Source: a virus. Taken from it: DNA of 29,998 nt. The stretch is taken from IMG/VR virus record IMGVR_UViG_3300007541_000121, positions 1 through 29,998 of that record, one strand, 5' to 3'. Below are positions 1 to 9,200 of this stretch, piece after piece (position 1 is the first letter of the stretch; every line of letters starts with the position of its first letter). The position numbers and the translations under genes were made by a program. The notes beneath the pieces are model-generated. The model ran no database searches, was not told the origin of the DNA, and saw only the letters and a list, made by a program, of their open reading frames with translations.

Positions 1-617
1 ATAAGTGAATCTGTGGAGTCTTCAAGTGGACCAAACAGATATGTCTTAGCAGTAAAATTAAAAGTATAAATTAAACTTCTTCTTGAAGAAAAATCTCCCT
101 CATAATCATCCTGAAAATCAATAGAATCTAAAACGATTGGAATATCTCTTTTTTCCCCAATAGCATCAATTAAATCAACAGTAATATTGAATGATGGTTG
201 AAAAAATGGAAGTATTTGTTCGACAACTTGAAGAGAATCATCGTTCAATTTTGATAACAATGATAATTGAAATCCAATATTATACGGAACTGGCAAATAA
301 ACTTTGTTAATTCTACCATTTTTATCACTTGCCTTAAAAGACTGTGTAATTCCAGATTTCCTAGACCCATCATATTTTAAAGAAGTCATTTCAAATGACA
401 TTCTTGGTAGAGTGATTGCTATTGGTTGATCTAATTTTTCCTGCTGCTGTACTTTGGCAAGAAATTTTTGCATAGGCCCATATCCAAGAGGTACTTTCAT
501 ATCAGATATAATACCATCCGATTCATTTTTATGTTTTATATGTATATCATTAAATAAAGTTCCAAAACCAATAATTGTTTTTCTAATTATTTGATGATAA
601 AAATAAGTTCCTAGCAT
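1..617 (-). CDS. 15: gp15, proximal tail sheath stabilisation / tail completion protein (3' part missing)
   Basis: This is the terminator protein of the T4-like tail, which caps the sheath and tube at the head-proximal end and joins the tail to the neck. The reading frame is open for 205 codons from ATG at 617 to the left edge, so the C terminus lies outside the window; T4 gp15 is about 272 aa. The N terminus reads MLGTYFYHQIIRKTIIGFG, and further on there is a VVEQILPFFQPSFNITVD segment close to the T4 gp15 motif VEQILPYFQPHFNTT as I remember it. The ATG shares one base with the gp14 stop (TAATG), so translation is probably coupled to gp14. Identification rests on this motif and on the order gp13-gp14-gp15. 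Confidence 0.93.
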   Translation of the reverse strand, partial: MLGTYFYHQIIRKTIIGFGTLFNDIHIKHKNESDGIISDMKVPLGYGPMQKFLAKVQQQEKLDQPIAITLPRMSFEMTSLKYDGSRKSGITQSFKASDKNGRINKVYLPVPYNIGFQLSLLSKLNDDSLQVVEQILPFFQPSFNITVDLIDAIGEKRDIPIVLDSIDFQDDYEGDFSSRRSLIYTFNFTAKTYLFGPLEDSTDSL

Positions 618-2023
618 TAGTAAAATCCAAATGGGTTATCTTCAGTAGTATCTAAAATTTGCTCAGATTCGATCTGGAAATCTTCATTCTGATTGTATTT
701 ATCACTATCGTTATAATCATCATACATTTTAACTGAATATTGTGCTGAAGATGCGGTTCCAACAATTACTTCTCCAGGTAAAAATTCTCCAGTGTTTAAG
801 TTAATTTCCAATATCTTCTCTGACGAATTATCTGGATTAATCCATTTTCTTACGACCGCAGTTGTATTCGATTTTTGTCCAATAATAGTTTCTCCAACCT
901 GATAAGTTCCAAATCCAACTAAAGATGGTGAAGATATTATTACTTCAGGTGCTGTAGTATAACCAAATCCAGAATTTACAATGTAAATTGATGATACTGT
1001 TCCACCTACAGATATATTGGCAGTTGCTAAAGCAGTAGTTCCTCCACCAATTGGTCCAGAAATATCAACAGTTGGAGTTTCGTAATAATATTGACCACCA
1101 TCAGTAACATCAATTTTATAAACAGCACTACTACCAATTGAACAAGTGGCAGATGCACCACTTCCCCCACCACCACTTATGATAATGTTTGGTGCAGTGG
1201 AGTATCCATATCCAGCATTGGTTAATAATATTTTTTTAACCGCTTTAAATGAACCACCAATAGCAGATGTAATTGCCACAGCAGTTGCTCTCACACCACC
1301 TGGAGGTGGTTCATCAATAATAACATTTGGCACTGAAGTATAACCAAATCCATCATTATTAAGAGTTATTGTATTAACAACACCAGTCTCTTCTATTGAT
1401 GCTTCTGCAGTTGCAGTTCTACCAATACTAACTAAAGTTAATGTTGTTATATATCCCTTATCCGCAAGTTTTTCTTGCAGTTCTGGAATATTAGTATCAA
1501 TCTCCTCATCCTCATATTCAAAGAGTTCACATTTCAATTCATAGACATAATTTTTTCCAAGTTGATAAAAAGGATTTTCAAATTCAACGTGTTTAATTTC
1601 AAAAAGCCTTTCTCCCAAAGGAAAATAAATTAAATCTCCCTCCTTTGGTCTTGTTGAAAACAGTAAATCACCACTAGAAGTATTGCCTGCGGAAATAATA
1701 CCTTGCATCAATGGCGCAATATACGATTCAAACCTCTCTCTGGAAATTACTAAAGAAACTTCATTCTTTAGTTGAATGCCAAATTTGGTCATTATATCCA
1801 TTCCAGAACCATATCCCTCATAATTATTCATATATGCTTCAATTGGGAAAGATTCTTTAAATGATGAAGACTGAACCTCTCTTATAATGTTATCTGTGCG
1901 AATATATCTTCTAGGAATGTATGTGACTTCTAGTCCATACATTCTTATCTGTTCATTGATTAAATTTTGGACGAGTCCTTGTTCTCCTTTGGACCCATGT
2001 AGAAAAAAGGGATTTAATGCCAT
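617..2023 (-). CDS. 14: gp14, neck protein with a repeat insertion
   Basis: gp14 is a head-tail neck protein that closes the portal vertex after packaging, together with gp13. The first 165 residues track T4 gp14: an IRMYGLEVTYIPRRYI segment (about 26-41), NNYEGYGSG (66-74) and PKEGDLIYFPLGERLFEI with NPFYQLG shortly after (about 126-156). The protein is 468 aa against about 256 in T4. The extra length lies mostly between residue 200 and about 430: four tandem repeats around Gly-x-Gly-Tyr (225-228, 271-274, 309-314 degenerate, 352-355), then a module with two GExIxG motifs (377-382 and 417-422). The acidic C terminus ending DNPFGFY resembles the T4 end. Start and stop overlap gp13 and gp15 by one base each (TAATG). 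Confidence 0.95.
   Translation of the reverse strand: MALNPFFLHGSKGEQGLVQNLINEQIRMYGLEVTYIPRRYIRTDNIIREVQSSSFKESFPIEAYMNNYEGYGSGMDIMTKFGIQLKNEVSLVISRERFESYIAPLMQGIISAGNTSSGDLLFSTRPKEGDLIYFPLGERLFEIKHVEFENPFYQLGKNYVYELKCELFEYEDEEIDTNIPELQEKLADKGYITTLTLVSIGRTATAEASIEETGVVNTITLNNDGFGYTSVPNVIIDEPPPGGVRATAVAITSAIGGSFKAVKKILLTNAGYGYSTAPNIIISGGGGSGASATCSIGSSAVYKIDVTDGGQYYYETPTVDISGPIGGGTTALATANISVGGTVSSIYIVNSGFGYTTAPEVIISSPSLVGFGTYQVGETIIGQKSNTTAVVRKWINPDNSSEKILEINLNTGEFLPGEVIVGTASSAQYSVKMYDDYNDSDKYNQNEDFQIESEQILDTTEDNPFGFY
944..1381 (-). repeat. Four tandem Gly-x-Gly-Tyr protein repeats inside gp14
   Basis: Residues about 215-360 of gp14 contain four units of roughly 42 residues. Each has the pattern [hydrophobic]-x-N/D-x-G-[FY]-G-Y-[TS]-x-x-P-x-[VI]-x-I, followed by a Gly/Pro-rich turn and an Ala/Thr-rich strand (for example ATAVAIT, ASATCSI, ALATANI). 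The third unit is degenerate (GGQYYYETPTVDI). The repeat is visible in the protein more than in the DNA, so the units are diverged and not a recent duplication. Related units occur in four other proteins of this window. Confidence 0.8.
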
Positions 2024-2862
2024 TATCCAATAAAGTCGTAAGGTGGTAATTCATACTCAGATGCCATTCTTTGCTTAATCGCCTGCAATTCTCTCTCAGC
2101 ATCATCATATATTTGCCTACCATTCATTTCTATTCCACCAGGAAGCTTAACTCCATTAAATTTAATTAAATTCTGACCCCACTGTCTCTTTATAAGAGCA
2201 GTAAGATACATCTTTAGGAATGAATCGTTATAAACTTGAGTAAAATCATTCGGGTCCAAGATTCTATAGCAATCTAATACTATAAATGTGTCTGTGCTCT
2301 GGGAGCCCCAATCTATATCTAAATATAATCTATCTTGTCTTTTATTAAATCTTACTTGCTTATCAGTTGTCAAAAGGAAATCAATATCCTCCAAGTAACT
2401 CTTAGTCATAGCATATTGCAATAATTCTACAGAATTAAAATAATATAAATCATTTAAAAATAACTGATACTTGATACTAAACATTCCTCCAGAAATAGAA
2501 CTAGTATCAAATTTAAATATCTTTTCAATTCCAATTACAGAATCTGGAACCTGAATGTAATTAGATGTTTCGTAAAAATTAAAAGTGGTTGACTGCCCAT
2601 CAATAATTGAAGTACCTGAGGTTGTAACTATTCCTACACCAGAAGTACCGTTTGCTTTACCACGGTCAATATCTTCCTGTGAAATCTTGTACTTTAAGTA
2701 CATTCTCTCCACACCATCAAAATGCCTTTCCTGGAAGTACTGAAGGGCATCATCAACTAAATCATCAATCTGTTCCTCTGCAACATTAATTTCCAATACA
2801 GGAGCACCTAGGCGTCTTAGACAATAATCTATTAATCCTTGCCTACTAGATGGTTTTGCCAT
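2023..2862 (-). CDS. 13: gp13, neck protein
   Basis: gp13 is the neck protein that binds the portal after DNA packaging and, with gp14, makes the connector competent for tail joining. The N terminus contains LIDYCLRRLGAPVLEINV followed by an acidic helix EEQIDDLVDDALQYFQERH, the signature of this family. At 279 aa it is near the T4 length of about 309. An AGGAG ribosome site at 2872-2876 sits nine bases before the ATG, and a T4-type late promoter (TATAAATA) lies at 2912-2919. This makes gp13 the probable first gene of a gp13-gp14-gp15 late transcript. Its stop overlaps the gp14 ATG by one base. Confidence 0.94.
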   Translation of the reverse strand: MAKPSSRQGLIDYCLRRLGAPVLEINVAEEQIDDLVDDALQYFQERHFDGVERMYLKYKISQEDIDRGKANGTSGVGIVTTSGTSIIDGQSTTFNFYETSNYIQVPDSVIGIEKIFKFDTSSISGGMFSIKYQLFLNDLYYFNSVELLQYAMTKSYLEDIDFLLTTDKQVRFNKRQDRLYLDIDWGSQSTDTFIVLDCYRILDPNDFTQVYNDSFLKMYLTALIKRQWGQNLIKFNGVKLPGGIEMNGRQIYDDAERELQAIKQRMASEYELPPYDFIG

Positions 2863-2911
2863 TATTAGTTACTCCTGCAGTATTAATCTTAATTATATAA
2901 TGGTTCAATTT

Positions 2912-2919
2912 TATTTATA
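2912..2919 (-). promoter_or_regulatory. T4-type late promoter upstream of gp13
   Basis: The minus strand reads TATAAATA, an exact match to the T4 late promoter box used by the gp55 sigma factor and reported upstream of structural genes in T4-like cyanophages. It lies about 50 bp upstream of the gp13 ATG and contains the TAA stop codon of the 58-aa gene, so the promoter and the end of that gene share bases. An AT-rich spacer follows. No -35 element is expected for this class. Confidence 0.7.
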
Positions 2920-3091
2920 TATCGTCGTCAGAGAAGAGAGACAAAACCTCCTGCTGCTTAAGATATAATTTGCAATAAACTTTAGAAAAATTTTTCAACT
3001 CACTAAAACTCATTTCATCAATAAATCTTGAATGTTTTTCATATTCAAACATTTTATCAATACTACTCAGTTCTATTTCGTCTGGATTCAT
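2915..3091 (-). CDS. Small conserved-type cyanophage protein, 58 aa, function unknown
   Basis: An ATG at 3091 opens a 58-codon frame starting MNPDEIELSSIDKMFEYEKH and ending LSLLSDDDI. GGAG at 3099-3102 lies seven bases before the ATG, a good ribosome site, which supports translation. The product is mostly helical by composition, with acidic ends and a KVYCKLYLKQQEVL helix in the second half. Its start lies inside the last 29 bp of the 77-aa gene in another frame. I do not recognise a function; it resembles small hypothetical proteins next to gp13 in marine T4-like phages. The position between the DUF4815 protein and gp13 suggests a late-expressed chaperone or minor virion role, but that is inference. 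Confidence 0.75.
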   Translation of the reverse strand: MNPDEIELSSIDKMFEYEKHSRFIDEMSFSELKNFSKVYCKLYLKQQEVLSLFSDDDI

Positions 3092-3296
3092 TTAGTAACT
3101 CCATTAGTAGAGATTTAATTTCACCCACTTCATTTTTTAGATTTTCAATCTCATTTTTTTGTGATTCCTTCAACTTTTTCTTATTCTGCCTGTTTAGTAT
3201 ATACTGATTGTATCCAATATCATCAAAATTTACAATAGCACCTGTACTTTCATCCCTATACAAATTGGGATGTCCCTCAACTTTTATATATTTCAT
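3063..3296 (-). CDS. Small protein with C-terminal coiled coil, 77 aa
   Basis: The first 35 residues (MKYIKVEGHPNLYRDESTGA then IVNFDDIGYNQYI) form a compact head containing the 'V.GHPNL.RD..TGAI.N' pattern seen in small proteins of T4-like cyanophages. Residues 37-75 are rich in Lys and Glu with leucines at heptad-like spacing (IENLKNEVGEIKSLLMELL), so a coiled coil is likely. The ATG overlaps the stop of the 2482-aa gene as ATGA, which implies translational coupling. Function is unknown. A coiled coil translated directly after a giant fibre-like protein could be a trimerisation or assembly chaperone, but this is only suggested by position. Confidence 0.8.
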   Translation of the reverse strand: MKYIKVEGHPNLYRDESTGAIVNFDDIGYNQYILNRQNKKKLKESQKNEIENLKNEVGEIKSLLMELLNESRRNRTE

Positions 3297-6200
3297 GCTA
3301 GAGCAATACCTCTAATATTTCTAATAATAGGAACATTTGCTTGGTCTTTGGATGCCATTACAACCTTAATAATAAATCCAATAAATGGCGTTAGATTTGG
3401 TGCCGTAAATTCATAATCTCTATATTCCCCATCTAAACTGTCTGCCACTTTAAAATCTGGTAATCCATCATTTAATGCTGGATTGACAACATCTAAGAAT
3501 CCATCATCATTATTATCAATAGTTAAATTATTATATCCTGGGAATAGTGTGAAAATATTATCAACTTCATATGAATCAGGTGTAATCAATGAATATAAAA
3601 CTCTAATATCAGATGATGCTGGTCTATATGCACTTAAAAATACTTTCAATGAAGTTGATGGTTTTTCTAAGTATATTATATTTGAATAATATACTGCATT
3701 GTGCAAATAACTTTCAATTTCATTAACTCTACCATCTTCAGCATAATTTGATACTGGATTATTTACTCTATTTGAAATAAAATTGGTGGTGCAAGAATCT
3801 AAGAAGAGTTGTGGTGATTGATTTTTATCCGTTGTAGATAAGAATAGTGTTGTGGTAAATGATTTTGAATCTGGAAGTTCAGTCAACTTACTAGTCTCAT
3901 TTGGCCTAGAAGCAACCATTCTCAAACTATTAAAAGTATTTCCAGAATTCAGTTGTATATCACTATATCCTAAGTCAATATAAGGAGTTTCTATACCATC
4001 AACACTCCTTGCACTTACTGTCCTTGCCTGGGCAGAAATTGAAACTACAGACCTAGGCCCATATAAATCATATGATGGGAAAATTTCATTAAATATAATA
4101 TTTTTTGTTACAACTGCATCATTTCCACCAACATAACCCTCAGATCTAAATGATAATTGTGGAGTAAGATTAACTACAGAATCATTTTCTCTTCCAGATC
4201 TATCAATTTCAATGTAAAATCTATCCGCATCACCATTAATATTATATGCAGTATGACTTGGATTGACAATTCTCCTAATAGAAATTCCAGAAATTTCATA
4301 TTTGTATACTGGTTGACCTATATAATGATCTGATGGGACTGTCCCATCAATAGATCTTTGAACACCGGTCAATAAACCATTGCTAACACCACTGTAACTA
4401 AAGACTTCATCACTAATTTTAACATAACCTAGGTTAGTTCCACTAACTGGAACACCTTCAAAAAGTTCAAATATAGATGGATTTGAAACCTTAATTGTAG
4501 ATACTGGTTGTACATTCCCTTGTTGGTCTTTAGAAACTATATTACTTTCCAATAATTCTGGAGGAACATCACTTACAATATTGCGAATATCAACCAAATC
4601 TACTCCAGAATACATTCCATGATTTACATGATTTATGACACAAATGTTTCCTTCATAGAATCCACCAACTGCCGAAGATTCAACAATTTCTACTGTAGTT
4701 GTTTGTCTTGATCCATTTTCATCGTAATACTTTATAGTTTCTCCTACAGTAAATGATTCTCCCTGAACATTTGTCAATAAGATAGAATTATAATTAGAAT
4801 CAGCATCTACAGTAATGAGAGCACCTGAGCCAGTTCCACTAGGAGTTGAAGAAGCAACTATAGTAACAACATCACCATCAGCATAACCTATTCCCTCAAA
4901 TCCAGATGCTATACTAGATGATGTAACAGTTCCACCAGAAACTGTTACATCTAATTTAAGACCAGTACCAGATCCTTCACTAATTGTTTCTACAGTATAT
5001 GATCCATCTGGATAATTTTTTCCACCTTTAATTGTAGTAATTCCAACGACTCTGCTACCAAAAGATTCTATAGTTCCATAAACAACATCATCTTTTTGTC
5101 CACTTTCAGTTACTTTCGTGTCTATTTGTAGATTTAAGTCTGTTGAATTCACTCCAATTAAAATTTTTCTTGGATATACTTCTAAAAGATCTTCTGGTGT
5201 ATTTGAAGTAATAGTGGAATCATTATTGCTGTTTATTTCTGGGAGATTAAATGAAACAGATCCATTTGAAACAAACTCTGCTTTGTATAATTTAAATTTC
5301 AAATCTTGTTCTTGTACCGGTGTCCAAATAGAACCATTTTGAGATTTAAATAATGAACCAATAGCAAATTGTGAATTGTACTGACCACCTTCAAATGTTG
5401 GTTTACCAAATTCAGCAGTAAATACCTCATATTCTAAACTATTTGGAGCCAGTAGTACAATGGCATATTCATTATCTGCCTCTAGTGATATTGGATGTGG
5501 AAACACAACTGTTGTTGCCACAGAACCATCGGATGATACATTATCTCTAAATATTTTTCCATTAGGCAATACAGTCTCTGGAGTCAATACGGCAGGTTCT
5601 CCGATTCTTTCTAAAGTAACTGTTCCTAGAGACATGTTTCTAACTTCTACAGTTAGTGGAGCATTGCCAGAATCAACCTTTGCAAAATATAAATCTACGG
5701 CAACTAAAAATGCACCGTTAGAGTCTAATGTTGGGTCCACCGTAGAATTTGTAGGAGCTTGTTGCACAATTCTTCCAACTTCAAATGATTGTGCTAATGG
5801 ATCTAGTTTTTCTACAGTGGTCACTCTCCTGACTCTAGTTAGAGTAGTTGTAGTTTGTAACTGTTGGGTTATTAATTGATTAGTGGTTGTTGTTTCTGTA
5901 GTTTGTATTATATTTCCAGTAGCTGTGTATGTACTTTCGGCATAAGAAATGTCAGTACCACCTGGAATAGATGCTTGATTAGTTTGTGAACTAGTTAATC
6001 TATAAGATTTTGTACCTACAGTAAATGTAAGTGCTTCATTTTGGTCTGGTTTTGAATCTCTTATGTAAAAACATCCAAATAAATCACCAATAGAATCTGA
6101 AATTAATTTATTAGATGATAATCTAGCTCTAGCTCCACTACTCTGCCCCTCAAATATCATATCATTTTCCAAATAACCATTATATGCACCTTTAGCTTCA

Positions 6201-9200
6201 GAAACTAAAGATGCAATATCAATGTTCAAATAATTTAGTGAACTTGAATAGTTTGAAGGAAGAGTAATTTCCCTATCATATGGACATTGCTTATATGTCT
6301 CTTGTGGGGATTGTATGTCACCTGACTTGTGATTTGGTGCCGCTAATTTAAATCTTATAGTCCTATTACCCTTAACTGGAGAGTTTAATCCCCCAGAAGT
6401 TACTGGATAACCAATAACATCTTCTCCAATTGCAAATGTTCCACTTATTGGTGTAATTTTTATAATTTTTGATATAAAATCAAGACCGGATCTCCCATCT
6501 AAAAATTGATAAAATTCAGTAAATGATTTTAAATTCTTAGCAATAAATTCAACATTTCTAGATCTTATGTTTTTATCTGAAATGACACCTTGAATGGATG
6601 ATGATGTAGTTGAAGATAATATTTCGGGTTCACCTACTACAGTTAATTTTGATGATGAACTTAATTCATTTGAGAATGATACTTGTTTAAAAGTACTTCC
6701 TCTTCTCCATCTACCATTTTTCTTCTTTTTCTTGCCATCTACTTTAACTCCAAGTCTTCTTACAAGTCTATCAAATTCTTTTCCACGAAGACCTTCATCA
6801 ACTCGATCGGTTCTATTGTCATTTATAACATTTTCTACCGGTTCTAGTAATTTATATGAAGTTAGAGTTACATCATTAGTGCTTAAAACTTCTGTTCTAA
6901 CCCAGTTGTCTACAGTTGGATTTAGAGTCACATTTCCAACATACTCAGCAACATGGAATGGATTTACATTCTCTATTCTAGTAGAAAATGGTTGTTCAAT
7001 CCATCCAACAGTATTATAATCCAATGTTAATGAATATAGATTATTTTCATCTCCAGAATATCTAATATTTCCATCCAGAGATTTGAAAATTGGTTTTCCT
7101 GCTAAATCTTTTTGACCAGAATCTACAAATTGTGGAATATTTGGTAGAGAATTTTGGTGCTTTTCTGGCAATATTGCACCATTTTCAGTATCAACGAATA
7201 CTCGTGATAAGGAATCATCAATAAATGAATTTGTTTTAAAATCATCAGCAAAAAATCCACTTTTAAACATATTCATTCCATCACTGTCTCTAATCTCTAT
7301 AGTTTTAGTGTCAATTTCTAAAAGAGATAGAGTAGTTATTTTTTCAAGATTTCCAATTCTATTATCAAGTTTTCCAATATCTCTCATAGTATATCTTTTA
7401 TTAGATTCCAATCTTATTATGGTATCTGATACATTATCTAAAAATGGAGGATACTGCAAAGTGCAAAGTAACATCGAATTTGTATTACTTTCTGGAGGTG
7501 TTGGTGATATGGATGATGTTCCTTTTTGCAAAACGAATTTGCCGTTTTTATCCAAATATAATTTATCAATTCTTCCTAAGTAATATTCTACACCAAGAAT
7601 ACAAACCTCATCTGGAGAAAGAATGATATTTGGTTCATTTCCAAAGTCTCTTCCACCAAAATCAAATGGAGATGCTGTTAAGGTTGATAAATCATCAATT
7701 ATAGATACTCTAGGTCTAAAATCAAGCGTGTTTGCAGCAGAAATTTCAGTTGTTCCTATTTTTGGAATCGCATCATATAATGCTTCTCTAGGATAACTTA
7801 ATACAGTAAATACATCTCCATTCTCATTATTAGGTAATCCATAATAATCAAAAACTACACTCAGTTTCTTAGATGGGGCAGGAATTGACTCATTTCTAAT
7901 AATTTTAGAATAATCATAATATTGTCCTTTTTGTCCCCCATCAAATGAATATTTTTTAGTTAAATCTTTGAATCTTCCTGGAATAATAGAACTTATTTTT
8001 TGAATAGAAATAGTTGATTCCGAAAACTCAATAAATTCTGAGGGAGTAAATTTATTATTATTTAAATATACTATATCAATTTCCAAAGATGCTCCAGAAG
8101 GAGTAACTTCAACTATTCTGGCAACAGCCCCATTAGTTTTTCCTATAATATTATCTCCAGTAATGATAGCATTTTGGAAACTACTATTACTAAACACCAA
8201 TTTGTCAAAAGTTGGATAATTGCCATCTAAAGATTCATAAATTGCAATTATTCCGATAACATCTGGATAACCTAAACATATGTCTTTATCTTGAATTCTA
8301 ATACCATAAACATCACTTTCTTCAAGATTGAACTCACTTTTTCCAACACCAGTATTTGTATAACTATAATTTACAATCTTACTTCTATTAAATGTTTTTA
8401 ATTTACTTTTAATTCCAGATTTAACTAATGTGCCAATTATAGAATCAGTTGTATTATTTGAAATATTTGAAAGTTTAAATCCAGAACCATTATTGAGCAA
8501 AGTAAATTTATCAACATCTAATGGTTCTACTGTACCATCAGTCCAGTGAACACTGTATCTTTCTTGATCAAATGCCTGAAATGATGATGTAGTTAGACCA
8601 ACTGGAAGGTCAAAGAAACTTGAATCTACTTCAATAGCATTATTGCTAACAGAAACGTTAGTTTTTGTTTGAGATTTAAATGATATTATGGAATTTGATA
8701 AGTTTACTGAAGATACATAAGATTTTGGCAATTCCGCATAAAGAGATCCATCATTATAAGAATTTATAGAAGGAGTTCTTAAATAAACATCTACTTTGGT
8801 ATTATCTGCAGATACACCAATGGTTCCTGTACAAATTCCAACAACTGTTGGAATTTGTTCTAAAGTTAGAGTTGAAGAATCTGGAGATATTAATGCAACT
8901 TTATTATAGTGGACATCATTTCCACTGCCAATATATGAAAGTATTGCACCTGTAGTTATTCCTGTAAAAAATTTACTAGGAGAAGTCAAATTTCCATTTT
9001 GAGATAGGAAGAATTCATCACCTGAGGAAAAATTGGGAATAGTTCTTCTTTGCAGTTCAGAGTCGGCAGAAAATTCTATTAAATCTGGACCTGAAGGTTT
9101 AAATACTGATTTTACATCGTTTATAGAAAATGCTCTTATATCAGTAATAATTCTAGAAGTGCTACTAACACCATTAATTAGTATTTTTTCACCTTCAATA

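Noticed and set aside
5460-5879. Plus-strand ORF of 139 aa
   Set aside because: It is antisense to the conserved 'DPLAQSF' part of the DUF4815 gene, with no homology that I can recognise and no promoter.
6594-7019. Plus-strand ORF of 141 aa
   Set aside because: It lies entirely inside the DUF4815 gene on the opposite strand, has no ribosome site and a composition (runs of Phe, Leu, Ser, Thr) typical of the antisense of an Asn/Ser/Lys-rich gene.
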